Below are positions 11,959 through 24,939 of a stretch of DNA of 64,000 bases, one piece after another (the first letter of the stretch is position 1; the number at the start of each line of letters is the position of its first letter). Under the pieces are notes generated by a model. That model did not search any database and was not told the origin of the DNA. It was given only the letters and a program-made list of their open reading frames with translations. The stretch is from Artemia franciscana (Eukaryota; Arthropoda; Branchiopoda; Anostraca; Artemiidae): positions 682,001 through 746,000 of the forward strand of contig NW_027063596.1 of NCBI RefSeq assembly GCF_032884065.1. Direction: 5' to 3'. The position numbers and the translations under genes were made by a program.

Positions 11959-13305
11959 AAACAGTTCGTGGTAGTAACCTCAATAGTAACCAAAATAGTA
12001 ACCGAAACAATAGTTACATCAAAAGAATTGCATTTTAATGCTGATTTTAAATGTATAAGTTTCATGAGGTTTAGTCTTACCCATCAAAAGTTCCGAGCCT
12101 GAGAATATTTGCCTTATTTTAGAAATTAGGGGAAAACATGCCCTTAAAACTAATACAATCTTAACAAAAATCACACCATCAAATTCAGCGTATTAGAGAA
12201 CCCTATTGTAGAAGTTTCAAGCTCCTATCTACAAAAATGGAAATTCGCATTTTTTGCCAGAAGACAGATCACGGATGGGTGCTTATTTGTTTTTTGTTTT
12301 TTTCCCCAGGGGCTATCGTATCGACCAATTGGTCCTAGAATGTCGAGTGAGGGCTCATTCTAACGGAAACTAAAAGTTCTAGTGCCCTTTTTAAGTGACC
12401 AAAACAACTGGAGGGCACCTAGGCCCCCTCTCACGCTTATTTTTTTTCCCAAAGTCACCGGATCAAAATTAAGAGATTGCCATTTTATTCAATATACTCA
12501 TAAAACCCAATAACTATGTCTTTGGGGACAATTTACTCCCCCACAGTCCCCGTTGGAGAGGCTACAAGATACAAACTTTGACCAGCGTTTACACATAATA
12601 ATGGTTATTGGGCAGTGTACATACGCTTTTAGGGGAATTTTTTGGTTGGGGGGATATAAGGATTAAAAGGAGGGGGTTATTTCAGGAGATCTTTCCATGG
12701 AGGAATTTTTTATGGGGGAAGAAAATTTCCATGAAGGGGGTGTGGGATTTTTCAGCATTTTTAAAAGAACATTGAAAAAATATATATGAAAAAGTTTTTT
12801 CAACTGAAAGTAAGAAGCAGCACTAAAACTTAAAACAAACAGAAATTATAACCCATATGAGGGGTTCACCTCATCCTAATACCTTTCTCTTTACACTAAA
12901 GTGATTTTATTAATTTTAAATATTTATTCTACGGCCTCTGTGATTCAGGAGTCGTTTTTAAGAAATTGGGACACAATTTAAGCTTTACTGTAAAGAGCGA
13001 GGTATTGACGAGGGCGTGACCCCCCTCATATACGTATTAAAAACATACGAATGTAGAAGTTCGTTACGTAAGTTAATTCTTAAGTTACATTTATTTTTAT
13101 TAATAAAAACATTCGTAAAAAATTAAAACTTCTAGTTGCCTTTTTAAATAACTAAAAAATTTGGAGGGTAACTAGACCTACTCCCCCAATCCTTTTTTCT
13201 CAAAACCGTCCGATCAAAACTATGAGAAAGCCATTTAGCCATAAAAATAAATTAATATGCAAATTTCGTTTTAATTTCTCATGTGAGGAAACCCAAAATC
13301 AAATT
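11959..13305 (+). mobile_element. Repeat family R, copy R2 (3'-truncated)
   Basis: Begins AAACAGTTCGTGG and follows family R through the CCCCCTCTCACG, TTACACTAAAG and GAGGGTAACTAG blocks, then stops near CCCAAAATCAAA, before the terminal palindrome. The head has lost the second hairpin arm and the GGAGCGACCCGGC block. It is inserted into duplication unit 1: flanking sequence matches 36,055-36,965 and 37,145-37,400 of unit 2, where no such element exists. Confidence 0.8.
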
Positions 13306-13604
13306 ATCTATTTATAGATTATACGTATTTAACATTGTTCGTTACAGTTGACATATTGATGACCTATTATGAAATTGAAATGCAACACAAGGAGGTTGTT
13401 TTCTTAAGTTGATAAGTTAATGGTAAAAAAAAAATACAGTTACGATCGATTATACAAACGCGTTCCTTAAGTAGGATATTAGAAGAAACTTCATAATTAA
13501 ATGTACGAGCTACGACAAAGAACAAACGCTCTTGAAATCAAAATATAAAGTTTCCCAATTAACCAACTTGAAAACTAAAGCGAAACGTTGCTCTTTTAAA
13601 GTGA

Positions 13605-15549
<1,945 letters not shown>

Positions 15550-15584
15550 GATATAAACTAAGTATTTGAAGTTAATATTTAATT

Positions 15585-15796
<212 letters not shown>

Positions 15797-15864
15797 ATAG
15801 ATTTAATACATAAATTCTCTACAAATAGATATACAAAAAGGTTACAGAATTCAATTTTTTTTAC

Positions 15865-16018
15865 ATTTTGGCCTGAATGGCACAGTGGCAATTTGTGACT
15901 CCAGTTGTATGATTTTGAGCTTGTGGTGGTCTTCCTGAGTGATTTGAATCTTCCACATTCTTTACCTCGTCTGACCATAAGAAAAAGCTACACTCACTAC
16001 ATCTATAAAATTGCCTGC
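15865..16018 (-). CDS. TOP3A: Exon B1: end of GRF finger 1, linker and start of GRF finger 2, TOP3A-like
   Basis: A 154-nt exon: acceptor TTTCTATTTCAG, two nucleotides, 50 codons, two nucleotides, donor AAAAT|GTAAAA. The peptide begins [17 protein letters not shown], the second half of a GRF finger with the short C-x2-C spacing. After a hydrophilic linker it ends [12 protein letters not shown], supplying the C-x-C pair that opens the next finger. The first codon is completed by exon A1's last G, giving GPNKGRQFY, the GRF signature. The exon is identical in length to B2 and differs mainly by substitutions. Its neighbours on the minus strand are A1 (29,050) and C1 (11,550). The assignment to TOP3A is from finger order and spacing. 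Confidence 0.78.
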
Positions 16019-16214
16019 CTGAAATAGAAAAAAGTAAATGAAATAAATACTATCAAACCTAAAACAAATTTAACTTTAATTTAAACAATTTATTTTAAAT
16101 GAGTTTAATTAAATATTTTCTACCTTAAACAATACGGAAACCAAAAAAAAAAAATTCCGAAGCGAAGCTCAACTTCGCTTCGGAATTTCAACTTAAAAAA
16201 AAAAAAAAAATAAA
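16019..16214. repeat. Intronic stretch with a 16-bp-stem perfect hairpin
   Basis: 16,152-16,167 (AAATTCCGAAGCGAAG) pairs perfectly with 16,173-16,188, with a five-base loop CTCAA. GC content of the stem is far above its surroundings. Unit 2 at about 41,380 has only one arm-like sequence (AGCTCAACTTCGTTTC), so the palindrome is private to unit 1 and may be a snap-back copy. Flanks are poly(A) runs. Confidence 0.85.
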
Positions 16215-16540
16215 AAATCAAATTACAGTTCTAAGGTTTTCCATAGAATTGATAAAAGTTACACTAAAGTTCTGAATTTTCCCAAAGAAAAAAAAAGTTA
16301 TACTTTAGTTCCGTATTTTCTCAAAGAAGAGGAAAAAAGTTCAACGTCTGTTCTGAATTATTTCTAAAGAAGAGAAATTTGGTTCTTGGTTTTTTGTTCT
16401 TCCTAAACAGTGAAAAAAGCGAAATTTCTGATCTGAATTTTCCCATAAAAGAGAAAAAGCTTACATTTCAGTTTTAAGCTTTTTCAAAGATGAAAAAAAG
16501 AGTTTACTTCTGTTCTAAATTTTCCCATCTGTACTGCCAA
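16215..16540. repeat. Short array of the ~39-bp AAGAAGAGAAAA repeat
   Basis: About eight imperfect units of TTCTGAATTTTCCCA, AAGAAGAGAAAAA and a GTTCAACTTC-like word. It is the unit 1 counterpart of the much longer array at 41,385-44,100. Confidence 0.85.
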
Positions 16541-17219
16541 AGTCACCATCTAAGTCACCATCATTCTGGCTTCCAGGAATTCCTTGGCATCATTCTGACA
16601 AATCACAATCACTTGACAAGTATGCTAGACAGTTTTCGATGATACCAAATAATGGTAACATGACATCTGAACCACCTGGATGGATAATGGGTTTTCTATA
16701 ACAGTTGGCTATAGAAAAAAACAGTTGCTTTGCCTCTGAGATTGTCGATTCCGGGGAATTTCCTGGCATGATTCTGGCATCTCTTTGTTTTAGAAAGTTT
16801 CATGGTTTGTTTCCGAGAATTTCTATGCATGGTGCCTGTCAGTGTCGTCTGTATTACACGACTGCTATAAAACATTTCACAGAGAGTGAAAGTCACCATC
16901 TGGTCTTGTTGTAATGTCTCGAGATATTTTTTACGGGAATTTTTTTTTATATTATTGATGACAGCCCCAATGCATTGATCTGCTTGCTAAGCAGATTGTC
17001 GATAAAATAACACAATGAATCCGAGCAGAGCCCTGATCACCTGACGAGCCTTATTATCATTAATTGAACATTAATGGAATTGTCGACATGTCTAGCAAAA
17101 TAACTTTTGATGTAGATTGTAACACATTTTAAAGTTCAACTTCTGTTAAAAATTTTTCCTATGATGAAAAAATTTGAAACTTCAGCTATGAAATCTCCCA
17201 AAATAAAAAAAATCTTGAG
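16541..17219. other. Duplicated non-coding stretch (matches 44,105-44,790)
   Basis: Contains AAGTCACCATC, ATAACAGTTGG and GATTCCGGGGAATTT blocks found in the same order in unit 2. The short frames on both strands here are not conserved between the units, so I call no gene. Confidence 0.65.
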
Positions 17220-18650
17220 CTAGTTCTAGAGGGAGAGTAGCGAGCCCCCCTCTTGACATCAGCTTTTCCCGAAACACATCCAATTGAAATTATGAGATAA
17301 CCATTTTGTTATGATTAGTCAAAAAAATTTAAATGTCATCGGAGGGCGGGCAGCCCCCCACGTCAATAATTACCCTGAACATATCCAATCAAAATTTTGA
17401 AATAATCACTTAGTTCAACGTAGTTAAAAGATCCAGAAATTATATCCTTGAGGATGACCCCCCCTGCAGCCCACAGGGCGTGGTTTGTAAGCTATGCCCT
17501 GGGGTCTTGAAAGTTTTTAATAGAAATAGTAGTTGTATGGCTTCAGAAGAGGCTTATTGGACTGGTAATCAGAAAGTCTAGTACCCTTTTTAAAAGGCGG
17601 AGTGGTTGGAGGACAGCCCCCCCCCCTGCACATTAATCATTCCCCCCAAAATGTTTATTTAAAATTTATAGATTGGCATTTTGTTCAGAGTAGTTGAAAG
17701 ATCCAGTTACTCTGTATTTGATGATGACAACCCCCCCCCAATTGCCCTTAGGACAAGTGTTGTAAATTGTATCCCGAGACATATATCGTCTGAAGAGAAA
17801 AGGGCGATGGTATAAATTTTGGAGGGGCTTATTGGATTGGAAATCTGGAATTCTAGTACCCTTTTAAGAGTCAAAAAGATACGAGGGCAACTAGCCCTCT
17901 CCCCTCCTTACGGTCTATTTTACTGAAATACATCCAATTGAATTTTTGAGATAGCGATTCGTTCAAAAGCAGTCCAGAGATCACATAGCAAGACCTTTTG
18001 GGTTGACAAAAACCCTCAGTACGGAGGCCAAGGTTCTAAGCTATTCTCCGGGGCAAATAAGCTTTTTATGGAACATTTGGTTGTTTGAACTGTAGAGGAA
18101 ACTCATTTGCTCGGAAAACCATACTTTTATTTCTCTTAAGAGATTCAAAATATATGGAAGGCAAGTAGCCTCCCCCTTTTCCTGAAAATCTATTTTCCCC
18201 ATACACATCCAATCAAAATTTAGAGGTAGCCATTTCATTTACAATAGTCCAAAGAGCATGTAACAATGGCTTCAAGGTTGACACAATCCTCCAGATCCCA
18301 GGTGCAAAGTTAATAAATTGTGCACCGGGCACATAAATTTCTTATGGAATGGATGGTCCTATAAACTTCGTATCAGATGGGGCTTCGGATTCGATTGGAT
18401 GTTGTAAAATGTAGTGTCCATTTTAAGAGTCAAAAGTGAAAAGAGGACAACCCTCCCCTCCTCCATAATCCTATCATTCCCCAAAAAGTATCCAATCAAA
18501 ATTTTATTAGAAGTATTTTGTTCAGCATTATTGAAAGGTCCAGTAATTATATGTTTGGGATGTTAACCTTCATAGAGTCCTTAGGTTAAGTCCTTAAGTT
18601 AGGAAATTTGTTCATTGCTTACATATAGCACAAATCATTCAGAAAGGTAT
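17220..18650. repeat. Tandem array T1, about 250-300-bp units with C-rich blocks
   Basis: Five or more diverged units. Each runs: TAGTACCC + TTTTAAGAGTC, a C-rich block, CATCCAATCAAAATTTTGA, TAGCCATTTTGTTCA, GTAGTTGAAAGATCC, then GATGAC with a second C-rich run and TGTAAGCTATGCCC. Counterpart array in unit 2: 44,794-46,370. The unit resembles the middle part of repeat family R. Confidence 0.8.
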
Positions 18651-19289
18651 ATATGTTTGAACTTAATTTTCTCAAGAGATGAAAGGAAAACAGGTGAGCC
18701 TTTCAGAGAATGTTGAGGAGAGTGCTGAAGTAAATCAAAACACATTATGTGTTTATGGATTGTCCAAAACGTGTAAATCATGAATGACTGGGTATATAAA
18801 TTTGGAACTTTCAGGAGATGATAACAGAGATGATCAGAAAGGGAATATTTGTATGTTACCACTGCTACTACAATTATCACTAGTCCTTAGTGTTGTGCCT
18901 ATAAGTGAAGGCCAGAAGTGTTGACCGGGAACATTTATGTTTTGATGAGTCTTTGTCAAATCTCGTCTTTAATATACAACAGATTTTTGCCTATTCATGA
19001 GCTAGAAACTTCGCAAGTCACTGAATGGGCGCTTATTTTCTTCGTTATTTTATAAAGAGAATTAAAAATCTGGTAGAAACAAAATAGCTGCAGCATTTCA
19101 GAACCCTTAAACGATAGTTCAATTATCTAACAGCTATATGTTCCTAACATAATTAATGATCAAAATTAACAGATAATTTAATATAGTGAAACAAAACATA
19201 TAGTGAAACTAATATAGTGAGTTATTATCTATATGGTTATAGTTATTTCCTAAAGTTATTATCTGAAACCTGAAATAAAGGCTGATAAC
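18651..19289. other. Non-coding stretch
   Basis: 18,690-18,900 resembles 45,095-45,270 in unit 2 (shared AATCAAAACA, GTTATGTGT and ACCACTGCTACTAC-like blocks). The remainder is AT-rich with no gene seen. Confidence 0.5.
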
Positions 19290-19643
19290 TCCCATGCCTT
19301 CACAAGATCACAACATAATTTTTGCTTTACTGAAAACAAACACCTGTTATAAATGTTTAAAATTTTTATAATTTCATAAATTATTCAAAAATTTTGAAAA
19401 TTATCAAAACTTTGATAAAAAAATATCAGTATATGTTAATTAAACTGACAAGAGTTATTCGTTTTTTTTTCCTTCAGCAAAGCATAAATTATGTTCTGGT
19501 CTTGAGAAGACATTGGGGTTATCAGCTCTACTTACGGTAAAATGAAATAAAATTAAAAATACTGTTTTTGTCAGGATTAAAAATTGTAGAAAAAGTTTCT
19601 CCAACATTCAGATAGTGCCCTAAACTATGGATTCTAATGGAAA

Positions 19644-21526
19644 TTAAATAAAAAAACAAGTTTTTTGAAATGAAAGTAAGGAGCGACATTAAAATTAAAA
19701 CGAACAGAAATTACTCCGTATATGAAAGGGGCTTTTCCTCTTCGAAACCCCGCTCTTTACGCTAAAGTTTTTTATTGTTTTAAAAAGTAGAGTTGCGAGA
19801 AAGAATCAAACTTTAGCGCAAGGAGTGGGGTGTCGAAGAGGAAAAGCCCCTTTCATATACGGAGTAATTTCTGCTCGTTTTAAGTTTTAATGTAACTCCT
19901 TACTTTAATTTCAAAAAACTTGTTTTTTATTATTAAATTTCTAAAAGTTTTTGAATTAATGCATGTCTGATTGTGGCTCTCCGTACATAAATTATTACAA
20001 TGAAATTTGCATATTAACTCTTTTTTTGGCTAAATGGCTTTCTCTCTGTTTTGATCAGACGATTTTGAGAAATAAGGGCTGGGGAAGGAGGCCTAGTTGC
20101 CATCCAATTTTTTGGTTACTTAAAAAGGCAACTAGATCTTTTAATTTTTAACGAACGTTTTTATTCGTAAAAAATATACGTAACTTAAGAATTAACTTAC
20201 GTTACAAACTTTTATATTCTTGTATTTTTGATTATATATATGAGAGGGTTGGTTCCCTCGTTAATACCTCGCTCTTCACACTAAATCTTGTTTTGTCCCA
20301 ATTATTTAAGAATGACCCCTGAATCAGAAAGGCCGTAGAATAAATAGTTGAAATTACTTAAAAATTTTTTAGCATAAAGAGCGAAGTATTTATCTCCTCC
20401 TAAATACCTCGCTCTTTATGCTAAAGTATTTTTAGAACCCCTCATATGCGTAATAATCTCTGTTCGTTTTAAGTTTTAATGCTTCTCCTTGCTTTCAATT
20501 GAAAAAACTTTTTCATGTTTATATTTTCATTGTTTTTGTTTTTAATAGTAATGCTAGAAAATCCTGCACCCTATTCATTTAATTTCTCTTCCCCCATGAA
20601 ATATTCCTCCAAGGAAAGATCCTCCCATATAGCCCCCTCCCCTGAACCCCACACCCAAACCAAAAATCCCCCTGATAACGTCGGTACACTTCCCAGTAAC
20701 CATTACTGTATGTAAACATCGGTCAAAGTTTGTAACTTGCAGCCCCTCCCCCAGGGGCTCTGGGGGGTAAGTAATCCCCAAAGACATAGTTATTATGGTT
20801 TTCGACTATGTGGAACAAAATGGCTATCTCAGAATTTTGATCCAAAATGAGCGTGGGAGGGGGCCTAGGTGCCCTCCAATTTTTTCAGTCACTTAAAAAG
20901 GGCACTAGAACTTTTCATTTACGGTAAAATGAGCCCTCTTGAAACACTCTAGGACCACTTGGTCGATGCGATGACCCCTAGGGAAAAAAAACAAATAAAT
21001 ACGTACCCGTGATTTGTCTTCTGCCAAAAAATACGAAATTCCAAATTTTTGTTGATTAGACCTTGAAATTTTTTCTATAGGGTTCTCTGATACGCTGAAT
21101 GCGATGGTGTGATTTTCGTCCTATGACTTTTATGGGGTGTTAACCCCTATTTTCCAAAATAAGGCAAATTTTCTCAGGCTCGTAACTTTTGATGACAAAA
21201 ACTAAATTTGATAGATTCAAATAAATGAAATAAAATTTTAAGAGTTAAAAGTATATAAGATTTACTTCAAGGATTACCTCCGTAAACCATCCGAAGGAAA
21301 TGTTTTTGCTTTTCTGAGTTTTGATTTTGAATTTATTGACTAAATTTATTGACTAAATTGATATTGGACTAAATTGAAAAACTAAATTGAAACTCATATA
21401 TTTAAAATCAGCATAAAAATCCGATTGTTTTGATATATCTTTTAGCATCGAAATTCCGTTTTTTAGAGTTTCGTTTACTATTGAGCCGGGTCACTCCTTA
21501 CTACAGTTCGTTACCGCGAACTGTTT
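19644..21526 (-). mobile_element. Repeat family R, copy R4 (full-length, with inserted filler)
   Basis: On the minus strand it runs from AAACAGTTCG at 21,526 to ATTTAA at 19,644. GAAA flanks both sides (19,640-19,643 and 21,527-21,530), the same 4-bp duplication as TTTC around R1. The matching stretch of the tandem unit near 22,125 (ACAGAAAAAACCGAAAAGAT) is the empty site. Length is 1,883 bp, or about 1,705 bp without the filler at 21,213-21,390, which agrees with R1. The head hairpin (21,504-21,523) has a 7-bp stem. An internal hairpin at about 20,365-20,437 repeats TAAAGAGCGAAGTATT against AATACCTCGCTCTTTA. Confidence 0.82.
21213..21390. repeat. Filler insertion in R4 copied from ~24,750-24,859
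   Basis: About 110 bp at 21,214-21,325 match the reverse complement of 24,750-24,859 with about one mismatch, including AGATTTACTTCAAGGATTAC and CCTCCGTAAACCATCC. The rest is short repeats of ATTGACTAAATT. No other R copy has this segment, whereas at 24,750 the sequence is continuous with duplication unit 1, which marks R4 as the recipient. Confidence 0.85.
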
Positions 21527-22742
21527 GAAAATTGAAAAGATAAAAAGTGTTAGTTTTCCCACAAAAAACTATTTCAATAAAAAAAATGAACATAAATTTA
21601 TTTAAAAAACTTTTCCCAAAACAAGTTTTTAAAAGAAGAGTTTTGAGAACCATTAAGCCAAAAATGAGAAGAATTAAAGTCAAATAGTCTTTAAAGGGTA
21701 AATCAGCATAAGTAAAAATATTAAACTTAAAACGAAAATAAATTACAATAAATAGCCGAGTCAAACTCAAAATAATCAAAAATTAAAATCAGTTAATTAT
21801 GAGAACATAGTTTGCGCTTTACTGAAAATAAAACATACTTTAAATGTTTTCAGGTTTTTTTACTTTCATAAATAAAAAATTATCAAAACTTTAAGGAATA
21901 AATACCAGCATGTATCAATTAAATCGATAGTCCTTAGTCATTCACTTTTTTTCTTTCAGCAAATTGCAATTTACATTCTGGTCTTGAGAAGACATGGGAG
22001 TTCTCAGCCCTACTCATGTGAAATAAATTAAAATTAAAAAATCATGTTTGTGTCAGGATTAAAAATTGTTGAAATAGTTTCTCTAATATACAAATAGGAA
22101 CCCAAACTATGGATTCTTACAGAAAAAACCGAAAAGATATTAAATATTATTTTTTCCATGAAAAAGACTATGTCAATAAAAAATAAACAGAAATTAATTA
22201 GAATTTGTTTTCACAAAATACTTTTTTCAAAAAAAAGTAAACAGCTCCATCAAGCCAAAAATGTGCGAAAATACCGTCAATTCATCTTCCAAGCGTAAAA
22301 GTACCACAACTCATTATCAATATATAAATGCAACTCAAACTGAAGCAAGATTCCAATAAATAGTCAAAGAGTCAAACTCTAAACAAGCAAAAATTAACAC
22401 GAGTATGGATGATAGCCCTTATGCCGTTTCAAGATCAGAACATAATTTGCGTTTCACTGAAAATTGAACATGGTTTAAATGTTTTTACTTGTTTTACTTA
22501 CATAAAAAAAATTATCAAAATTATGAGGAATAAGTATCTGCATATGTCAATTAAACTGACAATCCACAGTCATTCGTTTTTTTCTCTTCATTAGAGCATA
22601 ATTTTTTCAAATTCCTCATTTTTGGATTAATGAAGCTCTTTACTTTTTTTGAAAAATTTGTAGTGTGAAACAGATTTTTTAAATTAATTTAAAAAAATAT
22701 TTTAATTTAAATAACATATCAATACACCAGAAATTGTGTATC

Positions 22743-23766
22743 AAACAGTTCGTGATAACAAACTGCAAGTAAGGAGTCATGAGAGTCAATAGTAACTGAA
22801 ACTCTAAGAAACAGAGCCTTGACAACAATAGATGTATCAAAGATTCAAATGTCAATTCTCGTTCAAAATATATAAAATTCATCAATTTAATGTTAGTCAT
22901 AAGAAGCTACGAGCCTGAAAAAAATTTGCTCAATTTTCGAAAAAGGGGGAAAAGACCCTGAAAACATCAAGGGATCTTAATGAAAATTCTATCATCGGAT
23001 TCAAAATTCTACTATAGAAATTTCAAGCTCCTATCTACATAAAATTGAAAAATTTAGAATTTCTGGCCATAAAAAAAATCAAAGATACGACTTTCTATTT
23101 TTATCTCAAGATTAATTTTATCAAATTATTGATCGTGAGAGGACTCATTTGATCGAAAATCAAAAGTTATAGTGCCCATTTTTGAAGGTCAAAATTTTGG
23201 AGGGCAGGTAACCCCTTTCCTTCTCACATTTTCCCTTAAAGTCATCTCATAAATTTTTTAAATAGACATTTTCAGCATAGTCCAAAAATTAAATAGCTAT
23301 GTTTTTGAGGATCACAGGACCCCCACAGTTTCCAGGGGAAGAGCTGCAGGCTATGAACTTTGCCAGTTGTTTACATATATTATTGTTAATGGGAAGTAAA
23401 AGAAACTTTTCTCTGGGGGATCTTTCTATTGAGAAATTTTTCTTGAGCAAAGAGAATTTTCCATGGAAGGGTTCCCAGAATTATTTAGAAAAGATCAGGC
23501 CTAAATAAAAAACAAGTTTTTTGAAAAGAAACTAAGGAACAACATTAAAACAATAAAACTAACAGTATTTTTTGTGAATAGGAGGGGAGTGGCTTTTTCT
23601 AAATATCCTGCTCTTTACAATGCGGTTTATTTTGGGAACTTTTAAATGAGCTCATTATTCTAATGAAACGGTCTTTGTGATTCAGAAGTGATTCATCTAT
23701 GTAGTAATACCTGTTTGTTTAAATTTTCATCTTTCTCGTTACTTGCAGTTGAAATTTTTTTTTCAT
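22743..23766 (+). mobile_element. Repeat family R, copy R5 (old, truncated)
   Basis: Starts AAACAGTTCGTGATAACAAACTG and then follows family R with heavy divergence: GAGCCTGAAAAAAATTTGC, TCAAGCTCCTATCTACA and GGAGGGCAGGTAACCCC words. It lacks the 3' third, including the palindrome. The most diverged copy, hence probably the oldest. Confidence 0.7.
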
Positions 23767-24935
23767 CTAGAAAAGAAGGAATTGGAGCTCATTGAGCTCT
23801 GACATCCAATGAGCAAACAATTGTTTTAATAGGTTTTAATAAGCACTTTGTAACAAAGTTCAATAGTTGTAATTGCCTATTGTAAGTTATTTGGTGCAAT
23901 ATTACTATCTGGAGTATTTCTCTATATCTTAGGTTAAATGTTCATCTTTGTTGCCAATTTCCTAAGGATATTATCAGAAGTTGCGGGTATACAGTGGTAA
24001 ATTGCGTATCATATCCATAGTTCACGTCAGTTACCTGTGATGGTGTCTGTTTTGGGGTGCTAATGAGTAGATATGGCACAATATATTACGTGGATGTAGC
24101 ATACTAAAGTTGTCTGAATTTAGGTGAAGTTCTACACCACATCACAGAAAGGGAGTAGTCCATCCCTATAAGTAGTAAATTCGGCTAGTCCTTTGTTTCA
24201 CTGCCTCAGCTGAGTTAGCTAGGCAATGAATTAGCAGATGTCTACGCTTAACTGGCCATAGTGAATACACTGTATTTATAGATCAATGCAAAATTCTTCC
24301 AGTCCAATGTACTCTGAGTTTTACCTAACGTTGCTGGGATCAATGTTACGTAAGTGCAATTGCATAACAGGTTTTCATCCTTGGTGTGGATATCAGAGGT
24401 AGAAAACGGGTTCCCCCTAGCATCATTAAATGAATAGAGACTGAAATATAACCAAACATTTCTAATGAAGGAACATACATATGGATTCTGATGCGTCAAT
24501 GGATCCTGTTAATATTTTATAATAGTTTCGTCTTATTTCTAGAAGAGGCAGAGAGGATAGGTTTTTCAACATTTTTGTTTTATCAAAAGGAATTCTCAAG
24601 CCTTTTAGTTACAGAATTTTTGTAGACTTTAAGACATGGATAATCTTTCATATAAAAACAATCCTCCCTAACAGCTATTTTTGAATTTTTGAATTCAATC
24701 CATAAATTAATTTTTTGGCTTGGACCTCCGAAGGAAGGTGATAAGCAATATCAAAACTCAGAAAAGCAAAAATATTTCCTTCGGATGGTTTACGGAGGTA
24801 ATCCTTGAAGTAAATCTTATATACTTTTAACTCTTAAAATTTTATTTCATTTATTTGAAATTAAAAATTTTTTAGTTTTTGTTTTTATGTCTTTAAATGA
24901 TATTATCTTTGCTTATAACAACAAAAAAATCGGCT
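23767..24935. other. Duplicated intronic stretch (matches 46,375-47,290)
   Basis: 23,767-24,000 is unmatched AT-rich sequence. From 24,000 the match to unit 2 is clear: CACGTCAGTTACCTGTG, GGTGCTAATGAGTAGATAT, CAGAAAGGGAGTAGTCCATC. No frame is shared between the two copies, so I call no gene. Confidence 0.65.
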
Positions 24936-24939
24936 CTAA

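Larger units (their letters stand above)
19290..22640. repeat. ~615-bp tandem triplication, first two units split by R4
   Basis: Three diverged units begin near 19,290, 21,795 and 22,410. Shared words are AACATAATTT + GCTTTACTGAAAA, TCAATTAAACTGACA, CTGGTCTTGAGAAGACAT and GTCAGGATTAAAAATTGT. R4 (19,644-21,526) lies between the first and second; without it the spacing is about 615 bp. Not coding. The segment is private to unit 1 of the large duplication. Confidence 0.75.

Noticed and set aside
16705..16914. Overlapping open frames on both strands near 16,700-16,900
   Set aside because: Neither frame is conserved in the homologous segment of unit 2 (about 44,290-44,480).
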